Source of the DNA: Asterionellopsis glacialis
Taxonomy: Eukaryota; Bacillariophyta; Plagiogrammaphyceae; Rhaphoneidales; Asterionellopsidaceae
Direction: 5' to 3'
Assembly (NCBI GenBank): GCA_014885115.2
Contig: WKLE02000259.1
Location: 1 to 36,065 of the forward strand
DNA: 36,065 bases
In this document: in pieces, positions 21,432-32,976 of the stretch
Numbering within the stretch: position 1 is the first letter of the stretch
Layout of the letters: each line of letters opens with the position of its first letter
Translations under genes and position numbers: made by a program
The notes under the pieces: generated by a model
Databases searched by the model: none
Told to the model about the DNA's origin: nothing
What the model saw: the letters and a program-made list of their open reading frames with translations, nothing else

Positions 21432-22970
21432 TTAAAAAGGTGGATCAGCTTCAAAGACTAGAGGCGCACGACTTATAGGATGATGGATGCATAATTGCTT
21501 GGCATGTAAACAAAGAGCTTGATTAGTATGTTGTACAACCTCATAAATTTGTTGCTGTACCTCCAACGTACAACGCTGAGGATACAGTTCTTCCATGGTA
21601 TTGGTGTCCAACCCTGCATTAGGTGCACCCTCACCTAAATATCCGTAAATGTCATCACCCACAATCGGATGTCCCATACCTGCACAATGAACCCGAAGCT
21701 GATGTGTACGTCCAGTATACGGTGACAATTCAACACGAGTTACAGGCAGTTGGGAGAAGGAAGCTGTAGAAGATGAAGAAGAATTATCCAAATATTCCCA
21801 GGACAAAACACGAAATGTTGTTAAACTAGGTTTCGGTGCTTGTTGAATGAATTTTTGAAACCCTTCGTGTACAATGACAGTTTTGCTATCTTCCTCCTTA
21901 CTATTCGATTCGTCGCGGCCCATGGAAGCAATTCTCATAAAGGGAGGATGCATGGGATCACGTTCCAATGGTAAATCTATTTCGCCCTCTGCAATGGGTA
22001 CGTGTCCACATACTAACGCTTGATATGTCTTTTTCACTTGCCGATGACGAAAGTCATCGTGTAACTTGGATAATGCCCCTTCCGATAGCGCATAGGCTAC
22101 GACACCTGATGTATCCATATCTAATCGATGGATGACCATTTTATCAACATTATAGTAGTCGTCATCAGATCCATCTTCATCATCAGAAGAACCAAAACAT
22201 ATATCATGTACCAGATTCGCCAATGATGGGTTCCGCCTTGGACCAGGAACACACAATACTCGACTTGGTTTATTAACCACAATTATATGTTCATCTTTGT
22301 ATATTGGATAATAATGTAACTTTCGATCTAACGGTTTGGATGCACGTTGTTCTACTTGCATCTTTTGATACAAACGGCGTTGCTCGTCTAGCGTTAGAGA
22401 ATCAAATTTATCAAGTAAATACTTGGATGATCGTGACAGTTTAGTAAGATCAATGTTATCATCAACGTTAGGATTCATCATAGCACTCCTATTACTGGGA
22501 TTACCATTAGCACTACTACTGGATGTAGTGTCTGTGCTATCAGGGGTTGGATAAATAGTCTCTACATGATATTTTTGCCATGGTAGCATACCTCTTGAAC
22601 CACACCAATCAACTGACCGAATTGTCCGTCGTGGAAGGTATGTTCTTCTTGAATTTTGCAATTGGGGTGAAGAAGGAATAGCTTTTTGTGGGTCGTTGTT
22701 GTAATGCAGGGATGATTGGGCACTCGTTGTTGCTGTAGATGCAGAAGACATTTTCATCGTGAGGATGAGAGGAGTACGACAACTATCAAACACAATATGC
22801 TGCTGCTGCCTCTTGTTTCTTTTTCCTATACTACTAAGAAAAAATGTATCTTGGATCATGACAAAAGAGCCTGAGCTTTTGATAAAAGCCATCAGAAACA
22901 AAAGCAGTATGGACAGTGCAGTCATCTTGCCGTTCTTTTTCTTCTCGTTCGAACTCTTTCTATCGGTCAA
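21432..22970 (-). CDS. RluA-family pseudouridine synthase, probable plastid leader
   Basis: A single reading frame of 512 aa; Met16 (MTALS) could also be the start. The catalytic domain spans about 218-512. It has [27 protein letters not shown] (281-289; Asp284 is the expected nucleophile), KTYQALVCG, and [20 protein letters not shown]. Members isomerise uridine to pseudouridine in rRNA or tRNA. The leader [20 protein letters not shown] followed by FVM resembles a diatom bipartite signal: a hydrophobic signal peptide, then Phe at +1 of the cleavage site and a Ser/Lys-rich transit region. That predicts plastid import, by inference. Acidic low-complexity insertions (about 261-273 and 351-362) break the catalytic domain; the motifs themselves are intact. 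Confidence 0.9.
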   Translation of the reverse strand: MTDRKSSNEKKKNGKMTALSILLLFLMAFIKSSGSFVMIQDTFFLSSIGKRNKRQQQHIVFDSCRTPLILTMKMSSASTATTSAQSSLHYNNDPQKAIPSSPQLQNSRRTYLPRRTIRSVDWCGSRGMLPWQKYHVETIYPTPDSTDTTSSSSANGNPSNRSAMMNPNVDDNIDLTKLSRSSKYLLDKFDSLTLDEQRRLYQKMQVEQRASKPLDRKLHYYPIYKDEHIIVVNKPSRVLCVPGPRRNPSLANLVHDICFGSSDDEDGSDDDYYNVDKMVIHRLDMDTSGVVAYALSEGALSKLHDDFRHRQVKKTYQALVCGHVPIAEGEIDLPLERDPMHPPFMRIASMGRDESNSKEEDSKTVIVHEGFQKFIQQAPKPSLTTFRVLSWEYLDNSSSSSTASFSQLPVTRVELSPYTGRTHQLRVHCAGMGHPIVGDDIYGYLGEGAPNAGLDTNTMEELYPQRCTLEVQQQIYEVVQHTNQALCLHAKQLCIHHPISRAPLVFEADPPF

Positions 22971-23669
22971 TTAATGTATTGTGTTTATTGTTATTCTCAT
23001 GGTATTGAATAACACTGCATGGGGTTGTTATGCATTGCCTGGGTACTTTATGCTTTTTCAAGGAGAGAGAGAGAGATTGTCATGAGGACTTCTCCGGATG
23101 ATGTGTTCTTTGTTCCGACTACCGATGAGCAGTGCGAGCAGATTCATTTTTTGAAATTATTGATATAGGTTGTATGTAATACGTTTTATATTTAAAAAAT
23201 GCTATATTTTTGGTAACTTGCAAAAGCTTCAAGCATACTCAAGTTCCTTTATAAAATATTAGCTTACATCTAACTTGTTTGGATGGAACCCATCAAAACT
23301 AAAACCTGTCGACAGCCAGACTCTTAAAATGTTGTGGAGACACACGAGATATGCTGATATCCCCATAATATTACTATTTTACACCAGTATGCCCCAAAGC
23401 TCTCTCAATCAAGAGGGTTTACAACCCCAAGATACCCAAAAATCTGCTTGCGGGTTTCTGGTTGATGGGTTTTCTGTTCTTTTTGAGACTGCTGTGCAGA
23501 CGATTATTAATACAGTCAGTACTGTCCGCGGCAACCGCCATCAATCACTGTATCATCTCATCAATTCTCTCTTTGTAATGTACTCTGATTGAATCTCTAC
23601 TCTTCTATCCTGAAAAGAATAGAAACTTTGGATCAAGGGCTAAAAAGAATTCGTTTGTCACTGTCTGTC
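22971..23669. other. Divergent intergenic region
   Basis: It lies between two divergently transcribed genes (pseudouridine synthase on minus, esterase on plus) and so should hold both promoters. A GA microsatellite occurs at about 23062-23075. A 105-codon open stretch at 23275-23592 has a TTG start and no recognisable domain, and is not called. Confidence 0.45.
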
Positions 23670-26071
23670 ATGATGGGGAAGAGTGAAGCTTCAAACATGT
23701 CGTCACCCTATTCGGTCAAGTCCCGGGTGTGTTGTCTATTACTGTTCATTGCCACCTTGTTCGTGGCATCACTTTGGATCAATGATAATAACAATTATGT
23801 ATGGAAAGCAACTTACGGATATTTCTACAAACTACCACCTGACCAACCATTTGCCTTTGATGCTGCCTTTGGTGATAATATGGTACTACAACGATCCCCT
23901 GCCAAAGCTGCTGTCTATGGATTCTTAGGTCCATTGGTAGAAGATGGTGTTACAAATCAAAATAATATATCAGTGGAAGTATCTTTATATAACGACGAAG
24001 GACTCGTATATACTGAAACTAACGTAATGATTAATGCCACCAAACAACCCTTTGGTCCAGACTTTGGTGTTCGTCCTTGTAGCAAGAAAGTAAGTCACAA
24101 AGAAAGAAAAAACAAGATTTTTTATCAAAACGACGATTACTGGTGATATGATCTATGAATCGGCTGTTCTTTTGAAATGAATCCCATCTTTAATATATCT
24201 TTGTTCAACATGCCACCGGTGCCAATGTTTCATCTTATTTTTTGGTTGTTCTCAAATTTCTATCTTTTTAGGATTGCCCTCCATATGACATGACGCCATT
24301 CAATCCTTGGAATCGACCACTTGCTACATGGAAGGTATTGTTGAAACCCATGGAAGCTGGTGGGAATTATACCGTTGTTGCCACCCTTGGAGGGACTAAT
24401 AACAAGAGTGTGAGTATCACAAATGTTACATTTGGTGATGTTTGGTATTGTTCAGGTCAATCCAATATGTGGTTACCAGTTGAAAATACCTTTTCTCGTA
24501 ATGAGTCTGTTGAGGCCATTTTAAATGGACGGTACAATAATTTGCGCATCATGGCGGGAGGTTCGGGTAATAATATTTATGGGAAAAATACAGGTCAAAA
24601 TTGGAATCCAGGATATGGTAAGAAGGGTGGATCAAATCCTTGGATGACAGCTCAACAGGCTGTACAAGATGGATCTGTAGACAAACCAACCTACAGTTTG
24701 TTTAAATTTGGTGCTACTTGTTGGTACTTTGGTCAACGTCTTGCTGAATTGGGGGTGGATGTTCCTATTGGTCTGACCAATACTGCCATAGGTGGACAGC
24801 GGATTGAAGAATTTATGAATAATGCTACAATTGGAAAATGTAAGCAGCGTGGCTCTACGGACGGCCAGTTATACTGGGATGCACAGCTCTTTGCTGTACA
24901 AGTTTTGCCATTTGTAGATATGACTGTAAAGGGATGGGTTTGGTATCAAGGAGAAAATAATATGTTTGCAACAAAGGGAAATTCTATTGCCAATATTGGG
25001 TATGGTTGTGAAACGAGAGAACTTATCCGGGGATGGCGTCAGATTTGGAGTGAGACACCAGGTACAACTGATCCATCAGCACCGTTTGGTATTGTTACCT
25101 TAGCATCTAGTGGTTCCGAAGGAGGTGCCAACATGGGAGCCATGCGACATGCTCAAACGGCTAACTTTGGAGTTCTCCCTAACGAAGCTCTTCCAAATAC
25201 ATTTCTAGCACAAGCCTATGATCTAGATGATGAGTGGGGACCTTCATTTGGTCCGTGCTTCATTCCATGGGGATGCTGTGATTACAAAAAGATTCATTAT
25301 AATGCTTCTACATGCACTGCAGCACGTGCCAAGATGTGTGAAGCGGCGTGCCTTGCACAATCTGGAACATCTGATAGAGGAGCTATCCACCCGAGGAACA
25401 AGAAACTCGTTGGAGATCGTCTTGGAACTGCTGCGTACAATACAGCATATGGAGGAAAATCCTCGTATACAGGCCCTACACTCGAAAGTTGCTCTGTGAA
25501 TGGTAGCAAATTAACAATTGAGTTCAATGCTGATCTTTTGAGAGGTGACAGTATCAGTATCGGTAAATTTCCACCGTTGTATCAGCTCCCTGGCCGTCAC
25601 CAACCCATAGCAGGTGGCACTAAATTATACGTCCAAACCGATTCAAGTGCTTTTTGTATGGAATCTCTCCCATGTCCAAATTCGACCAATAAAGAGATGT
25701 GCTGCCCTTGGTGGTCAGGAGGGACAGGAGGTGTAGTAAATGGACATTTCGATGATGGTTGGATCATGCTCAACTATACTTTGTCTCCCTCTTCTGACAC
25801 TTCAATCCAAGTAGACTTAAACCCTCTGAATGGTGCAATTCCTACAGCTGTTAGGTATGCATGGGGAATCATGGATTGCTGCGATTATAGCGATCCATAT
25901 CTTTTTGTAAAGCATGGCTGCATTGCTAGTTGTCCCATTATGAGCACTTCCAATCTTCCTGCAAACCCATTCCAAGCAAAAATAGTTGATGGACAATGCC
26001 AGTGCGTTGCACCTCAGATTTGTTCCCCGACCAGTGATTTGCGAACAAAAATAGATATTGAAATGTATTAA
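23670..26071 (+). CDS. Sialate O-acetylesterase-like protein, membrane-anchored or secreted
   Basis: Exons 23670-24089 and 24272-26071; the intron of 182 bases is GT-AG and phase 0, joining RPCSKK to DCPPYD. The product is 739 aa. Met at 23670 is the first of two adjacent in-frame methionines and the first after an open TTG-led leader. Residues about 20-36 (CCLLLFIATLFVASLWI) form a signal anchor. The SGNH-type catalytic motifs are present: GDVWYCSGQSNMWLPVENT with Ser204, AIGGQRIEEFM, WVWYQGENN, and DRGAIHPRNK with Asp508 and His513. Family members hydrolyse O-acetyl esters on sialic acids or related glycans; in diatoms a cell-wall or secretory glycan is a more likely substrate, by inference. 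Many Cys and N-glycosylation sites agree with a secretory location. The length exceeds the usual 500-550 aa because of the anchor and a Cys-rich C-terminus. Confidence 0.88.
24090..24271 (+). other. Intron of the esterase gene
   Basis: The donor GTAAGT follows AAA at 24089, and a pyrimidine tract ends in TTTTAG at 24271. Reading through meets a stop at 24144-24146, so splicing is needed for a full product. Confidence 0.8.
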
Positions 26072-27028
26072 AATTTTAAAATCATTTTTTCTTCAAATAC
26101 TGCGTTGATTTCGGTTTCCATGCCCAATGGTTTTTGAATAGTGAACAATTTAATTGGTATTTCGTACAAGTCTATCTACTCTTCTGTAGCATGTATCCAT
26201 CCAAATTTTCCAACGCAGCCAGTGGAAGCTAAACGTGGTATTATGTACAGAGCCAGCAAGATACCTTCATTGAGTAGACCTGAAACTTCGTCTCTTACAT
26301 TCTTACCTTTTTACACTCCCAAACACGATCCAGACTCTCGTCAACAATAGCACTGCTTGTTTCAATTGTATACCCCATGAATTTGATTGTTCTCTCTGAC
26401 GAATTACCACTGCCATTAACAGTATTTGTGGTCAGTACCTTGTGAAGTCGCATTTTTCCTCTTTTCTCTGCTCATCCATCCAAACCCTCTTGCGTCCATG
26501 ACTGCCCTTCTTTATTCGAAATTATTGGACACAGCATGGACGTTCCTCAATCTTCCGATCAGGTCCCGAGAAATGGGAAACTCTCTGTCCTGGGCAAATG
26601 ATGAATTTATAGAAGGCGATGAAGAGAGAAATCTCTTGCCCACCCCAACGCTCACAGAAAAAAACATTGTCAAGAAATTGTCTGTGTTTGTGATCGTACG
26701 TGTATTTAATCATTCAAAATCTTATTTCTGGATTGATTTCAGTAGACGAAAAATGCATCGAGAGAGTGCGACGACAGCGAGCTTTGATAACATTTTAAGG
26801 TCGTTTTTAAAAAGATAGTGATACAGTATAGAACAAGGTTTGCAGAGTAAAATTTAAACAAATTCATCGATTCCGTAGATTTTTATGATAATTGATACCG
26901 TGTAAAAAGGTATCTCTAGATAATATATTACACCAACTCTAAAGACTACAAAGTAATAGCTGCACTGCTTTTATATACTTGTAATCTTCTATCTTATGTA
27001 CGAGTAACCTTCCGCTGAAACCAAACTC
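26072..27028. other. Intergenic between convergent genes
   Basis: It lies between the 3' ends of the esterase (+) and LRR gene 2 (-). An open stretch with an ATG at 26498 runs to 26818 (106 codons) but shows no domain and no signal peptide, so I leave it uncalled. The rest is AT-rich. Confidence 0.4.
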
Positions 27029-30000
27029 CTACCAGTGGTTTCGTTGGCGAAGAAATCTTGTAGCACATGAAGAACAGCATGAACTTGGACAATCTACAAA
27101 TTCGCAATTTACAAATGGGTCCACATAGCAAAGACCATCGGGCATAGCACCACTGTTTTATTAGAAGAAGGCCAGGAAAAAGCACAAGCAAGACAAATGT
27201 TAGCAAGATGAAATTGAAAAAGGAAATGAAGTATTCAAGCATGATCGGTGCGTACGTTATGTCCGTCGCTCTGAAGTCAATTCTCTCTGCAACAATACGG
27301 AGGAATACCAAAGAAAGAAAAGATAATCGTTGTTAGCAAGGTTCAATACGATACAATATTTTTTTCCAAAATGATGCCCAAGTGGTTGTGCATACCTAGA
27401 CTGGTCAGCATAGAGAACTCTGTTGGTATTGTGCCCTCAAAGTAGTTCGACGACAAAATAAGTTCCCCTACGTACAAAAGAAATTGGTGTCAGAGTTAGC
27501 ATAGTAACAGTAAATAGAATTTAAAACAAAAATCATTCCATGATACTTACTCAAACTTGACACTAGTCCCAGCTCTGAAGGAAGCTGAGATTCTAAATAG
27601 TTGTCCGTAACATTCAACATTTCCAGACTTGACAGGCCTGAAAATTCTGTTGGTATGGGCCCCGTTATTGAGTTGTACATGACATCAAGATGCACCAATT
27701 TCCCCAGTCTACCTAATTCAGTAGGCAATGATCCCTCCAAGAAAGAATTTGTTGATAAGTCCAAATGCTCTGAAGGATATAATAACAATGAAAAATGTAA
27801 GGATATATATGGTCTCATAACGGCACAAGTTGGTATTCTGAAGGTAGGTAGGCGCAGTTCTTACCAATATTCTCCATAAGCCCGAACTCCGACGGTATAG
27901 CCCCGCTAAACTGATTACCGCTTAGCATTAGAATTGCTGAGGCATCGAAATCAACAATGCAATCAATTTTTGTATGAGTATTTGAATGTTTAGTAATGTG
28001 CACTAGCAAATCAACAGATCGTGAATCTTACCCATTTTATCCAACCCTCCTAATTCGGCAGGTAGTGTTCCATTCAAATACAAATTGGCTTCTAGATTGA
28101 AAAACTCTAATTTTGTCAACTCTCCGTATCCTGCATGAAGAGTACCCGTAAAGAAGTTTAATCCCAAATCAAGACTAACGAGCTCCTTCAACGCCAGGAT
28201 TTCAGTAGGAAGTGCTGTCGCTACGTTGTACCCAAAACTATTATAGTTGAGAGCTAGAAATTCTGCAGGAAATTAAAACAGCACACAGAAGATCAATTTT
28301 CGGTAAGCTCTTTTGCAACCATATGGTCATCAAAATCTGTATTGAATATTTGAATCTTACCTAATCCTTCCACTTGAAAAAGACTAGGAGGGATATTCTC
28401 CAAAAAATTGTATGTCAAGTCAAGAAATGCTTTAAATTCAAAGTAGCAAAGACATACTTCCGTGAGTAAGAAGATATACACCTGGAAATATGCTGCTTGC
28501 TGCTTGCCGCTTGCTTTACTTACCAAGATTTTGCAGATTTTCAAAACTGTCTGGGAGAGAGGTTACACGGTTGTAGAACAAGTCAATATTTCTGAGACTT
28601 CTAAGGCCATCAATTTGTTCTGGTACGGAATCAAATGCATTGTAGTATGCTTCAAGAGATTCCAGTTTGTCCAAGTTTCCTATTTCCGATGGAATTGCCA
28701 TTTTGAAGTAGTTATTACCAATGTGCAATGTTTTAAGATCAGTCAACATACCTATTTCCGATGGTAATTGAGATCTTTCAGGTGATAACTGTTCTCTTTC
28801 AACTCCATCCTGAGATAATTGAGATCCAATACTATTGTGAGTCAGAGTGATGGAACTCAGGCTTGACACACCACGGATCTCTGAGGGAATGGTACCTTCC
28901 AAATTGTTCAAACTAAGATCCAGTCCAGTTACGTCCCCACTTAAACAAGATACACCAAACCACTCAGAAGAGTCCATGTCGCAAACGTATCCCATGGTCC
29001 ATCCTGAGTTTTCATCCCACATCTCTCCTCCAGTTGAAAAATAGAATGTAGATAATGCGTAGCTTTGGATAATTTCATGTTGATCGACTGGAGAGTTAGG
29101 GTCTAATCCGGTCTCCTTCACTACTTCAAATGCAGCATATTGAGCAGAATTCACATCATCTAATGATCCATCGTCAGTCAAGGAAGTAAACAGAAATTCT
29201 TTCAAAGTAGAGCCTGATTTTCCTTGCGACATCATTGATGGGGTAGATGTGGGCGTGAAGGAAGGGGGCGCTGTTGTAGGCATGGGGGACGGTGCCAATG
29301 AAGTGGGCATGGGAGATGGAGCACTCGTACCAATAGTAGGGTCCGAGGTTATTGGCATAGGAGTTGGTGCGTCAGTGACCACTGGATCTGTCACACCCAT
29401 GGTAGGGTCCGAGGTTACTGGCATAGGAGATGGAGCATCAGTAACCACTGGATCTGTCACACCCATTGTAGGGTCCGATGTTATTGGCATAGGAGTTGGT
29501 GCGTCAGTAACCATTGGATCAGTCGGAGGCATGGTAGGGTCCGATGTTATTGGCATAGGAGTTGGTGTATCAGTAGCCATTGAATCAGTCGGAGCCATAG
29601 TAGGGTCCGAGGTTATTGGCATAGGAGTTGGTGCGTCAGTAACCATTGGATCAGTCGGAGCCATAGTAGGATCCGAGGTTATTGGCATAGGAGTTGGTGC
29701 GTCAGTAATCATTGGATCAGTCGGAGCCATGGTAGGGTCCGATGTTATTGGCATAGGAGTTGGTGTATCAGTAGCCATTGGATCAGTCGGAACCATAGTA
29801 GGATCCGATGTTATTGGCATGGGAGTTGGTTCACTAGTAACCATTGGATCAGTCGGAGCCATAGTTGGCATGGGAGTTGGTGCACTAGTAACCATTGGAT
29901 CAGTCGGAGCCATAGTAGGAACTGAGGGAGAATATGTTGCAGTAGGCGCGTCTTTACCGTCGCCTTCGCCATGGTATTTTTCAACGACACTATCAATTCT

Positions 30001-31074
30001 TATGCTACTGTCAATACTATGTCTGATAGCAGCTTGGTACGCCAATCGAAATTCTTCTGCTGTTGGTGCCCTATTGTGTGGGTGCTCAGAGTTACACGAA
30101 CAATGCCATCCATCATTAGCTTTCCCGCTTTTCCCGCTACTCACTTTACCTTTCTTTCCGCTTTTCCCCTTCTTTCCTTGCGACTTTCCTTTCTTTCCTT
30201 CTTGTTGAGTGTACGTTCCCCCTTTTTTCCCGTCTTTCATACTTCCAGAATATGATGAAGACTCAGACTCCAAAGACTCTCCTTTCTGTGGCATTTTAGT
30301 TTCTGAAGGAAATCCATCAGTGACTTCTTTTGAAGGGCTATTGTAATAACTCATCATGTGACCAGTTTTGCCACCTGTCTTTCCAGTTTTCTTTCCATGT
30401 GTTTGTTGTGGCATTACGGCAGATGAGAGAAAGCTTTCGCTAGCAGTTTTATGTGGCATCTCTTCTGAAGTGGGGAATGTATTGCTTGGTTTTTGCAATG
30501 GCATGTAACCGGTTTTGCCGCTTTTCCCCTTCTTGCCTCCAAGGCGCCTTTTACTATGATCGTTTTCAGCAGTATCAAAGAGTGAGGTTTCTCCTACATT
30601 ACAACCTCGGCATTTTGAATGCAGAGTATACATAAATTGAAAAGTTCCACGGTGGTCTATTTCAAGTGTGCCATTTCGATCAATAGCAGCTGAGTCGATC
30701 ATTCTATCGTACATATCGCACAGATTATGTGAGAGTCCATTGTAAGTGGTGACAAATAACTGTTCCATTTTAAGCAGCATACTCTCAGTTATTTTATTTT
30801 TTTCTCCTATGATATTCACTTGGACGCCATTGGCGAAATGGTCGAAATCCATCATACATGGATCTTCTGTATGGTTCGAAGCGGAAGAAAGCGCTGAAGG
30901 CATTTCTTCATGTTGTGTTGTAGTTGTCGCGAAAGTTTTTTTAGAAATCGCACTAGTGCGTGGATCAAAAGTGCCAAGTGGCTTTGGGTTTATCTGCGCA
31001 CGCCTCTGATCAAGGTCTGCTGATGACGTCTTTGCAGCAAGCGCCGTAAGCAATAGATACCTAAATGTCTTCAT
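27029..31074 (-). CDS. Secreted LRR protein with Lys/Gly-rich and Pro/Thr-rich segments
   Basis: Eight exons, high to low: 31074-28524, 28429-28361, 28262-28032, 27936-27865, 27769-27551, 27467-27396, 27286-27256, 27152-27029. The sum is 3369 bases, 1122 aa. Introns are GT-AG, phase 1 at the LRR boundary except the last (phase 2). Met at 31074 is chosen because MKTFRYLLLTALAAKTSSA is a clean signal peptide; the frame stays open 38 codons further upstream. A Cys domain (about 70-165, CRGC; resumed at WHCSCN near 325) is split by a GKKGK-rich insert. Then come a 66-base-period Pro/Thr array, an LRR cap (SYALSTFYFSTGGEMW) and about twelve LRRs. The C-terminal cap ends VDCPSSCCSSC. No membrane helix follows the signal peptide. 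The product is probably extracellular or wall-bound, by inference; the Lys-rich KxxK segments recall silica-associated proteins. Confidence 0.85.
29340..29930 (-). repeat. 66-base tandem repeat encoding a 22-residue Pro/Thr unit
   Basis: The anchor GTTATTGGCAT (or a one-base variant) occurs at 29348, 29414, 29480, 29546, 29612, 29678, 29744 and 29810: eight steps of exactly 66 bases, with shorter degenerate units on both sides. The encoded unit is like TPMPITSDPTMAPTDPMV. The even spacing implies unequal crossing-over or slippage under frame constraint. Confidence 0.92.
30110..30540 (-). repeat. Lys/Gly/Ser-rich KxxK segment in LRR gene 2
   Basis: It encodes repeated GKKGKSGKTG, GKKTGKTGGKTG and GKKGKSQGKKGKSGKKGK. 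On the plus strand this reads as C/T-rich TTTCCC words. It sits between the two halves of the N-terminal Cys domain. Confidence 0.8.
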
Positions 31075-32712
31075 TGGAAATGATAGACCGCGAGAACACT
31101 TGGCAGCGATGTTATGATTCAAAACCATTGCCTCGGAATCAAGTCTACTCATGTGTCGTAATCTTGTTCGAGCTATTGGCAATCGCATCGATTTTCGTCG
31201 AGACCTTCAAGGGCAAAGATGAAAGCACAAAAAAGGATGCGTTGAGAACAAACTGTGACTTGTAAAAGTATCGCATCTCAATTCCAACGGGCAGCCGAAT
31301 CAATATGATATTCTAAAACGAATATCTTATATGAGTTGGGGGGTGGACAAAAATTCCAAAAATTATGCTCCTTAGGGCGTTGAGTTGTCTTACGCACGAC
31401 CTACAGTATGCAGTATTGCATCATGCTCAACATCTGTCTCCGTAATAAAAGAGATTGAGAATGCTTTGCTCTACCATTGATGTCAAATCGCTTAATATGT
31501 ACCTGGTAACACTTCAGATCATATGATATAGTAAAAATAAATTTAGATAAGTAAAGTAACTGTCGCAGTCAGTAGGTAATTGTCCTGTACCAGGTACCTG
31601 GTAAGATGAAATGAAGAACTGTACCTGTACCAGGTATCCAGTTTATTCTAGACCGGCGTACCTGGTAAACTCCGATTGCTATTGAATGGTTTTCTTAAGA
31701 ACAAATATTTTAATACTGATATTCCATTTACGGAAACTTTGACATATTTACGTTGAAAGTTCCTACAGTACCTCTATTCTTTGACGTCTCTTACCTGTGT
31801 ATTGTACCTAGTGTAAATTCTTCATGATTAAAGAAGTATCCTACGTACATATATTTTCATACTATGGAAAAAGGGAGACCATCGATACATTTTCCTACGT
31901 ATGTATCAAAGCTCAGTACATTACAGGTACCTGGTACCAGGTACCAGGTATGTACTACTGCGTCCCATTTCTAAGATGATGCGCAGGTACCAGGTAGCAG
32001 GTTTTCATATTGTGTTGAATCATGCTATCGCTATTATTCTTCACAAAAGTTAGCCCGACTCCAATGAAATTTTCCAAAATATAGAAAAACTATCGAGAAT
32101 CCAACGAAACATACCGGTACCAGGGATGTTGAATTTTATATAGAAGAACTATCTATCGCCACATACAGCTAATCATACCTGGTAGTTATTATTTTCTGTC
32201 TTAACTAGAGGTACCAGGAAATCGATACAGTTCAAGTGGTCCAGTAGGAAGAAACTTTGATTTAATATTATTTCCAAGGGAACATATTGTATAAGGTACA
32301 TATTTAATGAGGGACACGTACGAGAAGGTTGTCCTCGTAGAGCCCTTGCATTCCAAAATTATTGAGAGAATCCCATCAATCCTCAACGGAAACCTTGAGA
32401 CAAATTCCTTAAATGTACATTCGTGGCAAATCTTTCTATTTACTATCGGAATATTGGTTACTATTACCTTTAGACATTTACAAAAATTTGATTGCTTATC
32501 AAAGTCCTACGAACATAGAGAATGTTGGAAATTTAAAAAATTTGAGAAAAATGTCTTTTTTCTTCTTTCATTCCTGCCACAGAATGAAGCAAAAATCTGA
32601 AACACTAGATGCTCTAATCTACTGTCAGACACTCTCCGACAAAACGACACGGAATACACTTCATTCACATCCTTACTTAGCGTCGGTTTTATCCTTTATC
32701 CATTTGAATACA
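31075..32712. other. Intergenic with TACCTGGTA cluster 3
   Basis: No supported gene over about 1.6 kb between two divergent genes. It contains the densest group of the TACCTGGTA/TACCAGGTA motif, described separately. An open stretch at 32307-32600 shows no protein features. Confidence 0.5.
31500..32184. promoter_or_regulatory. TACCTGGTA motif cluster 3
   Basis: Exact words at 31500-31508, 31588-31603 (palindrome TACCAGGTACCTGGTA), 31628-31636, 31659-31667, 31928-31950 (three overlapping copies), 31988-31996 and 32176-32184. Near-matches occur at 32118 and 32212. The cluster lies between LRR gene 2 (-) and small precursor A (+). It may be a control region, a degenerate satellite or a replication-related site; function is unknown. 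Confidence 0.55.
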
Positions 32713-32976
32713 ATGTCGACCTTCTGCAGATTCATCGCGGTTTCATTGCTTCTGTGTGCAGCAGATACACACGGTCTTGAAAAGAAGAAGGTACAACATC
32801 GACTCCGAAAGCAAAGACGAAACAAACGAGAGACGATTAATGTACATCGCCAAGCGGAAGATTCAGAATCGGCTGCTATAGGGTTTGAACTTCTTGGTGA
32901 GGCACCAGATAGTACTGTTGAATTTTTGTTAAGAACTGGTAGGACTGGAGCTATGTCAATGGAAACATCAAACTAA
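32713..32976 (+). CDS. Small secreted peptide precursor A (ELLGE-DSTV-GAMSM family)
   Basis: 87 aa from ATG at 32713, the first Met followed by a signal peptide: STFCRFIAVSLLLCAADTHG, cleavage predicted near residue 21. A strongly basic stretch (24-39, including HRLR and RRNKR) could be a processing site. It is followed by an acidic patch and a C-terminal motif at 58-83: FELLGE, DSTVEF, LLRT and GAMSM. There is no cysteine after the signal peptide, so a disulfide peptide is excluded. The motif and the HRLR word recur in the gene at 34751-35257, 1.8 kb downstream on the same strand. The upstream frame stays open without a signal peptide, which argues for this start. An AATAAA lies just past the stop. 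No family I know matches; a secreted signal or defence peptide is inference. Confidence 0.65.
   Translation: MSTFCRFIAVSLLLCAADTHGLEKKKVQHRLRKQRRNKRETINVHRQAEDSESAAIGFELLGEAPDSTVEFLLRTGRTGAMSMETSN

Noticed and set aside
26498..26818. 106-codon open frame with ATG
   Set aside because: No recognisable domain, no homologous neighbour, and ordinary length for random AT-rich DNA; kept only as a note in the intergenic entry.
27029..27311. Straight read-through of the last part of LRR gene 2 (a 105-residue hydrophobic product)
   Set aside because: Splicing at 27255/27153 restores an LRR end and a CPSSCC-type cap in frame with the rest of the gene, which the read-through does not.
29249..30208. 319-codon open frame on the plus strand, Val/Gly/Ile-rich
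   Set aside because: It is the antisense of the Pro/Thr repeat array of LRR gene 2. A 66-base period divisible by three keeps any frame open.
31500..32184. A CRISPR-like array
   Set aside because: Repeat words are 9 bases, irregularly spaced and in both orientations; there are no uniform spacers or cas genes, and the genome is eukaryotic.
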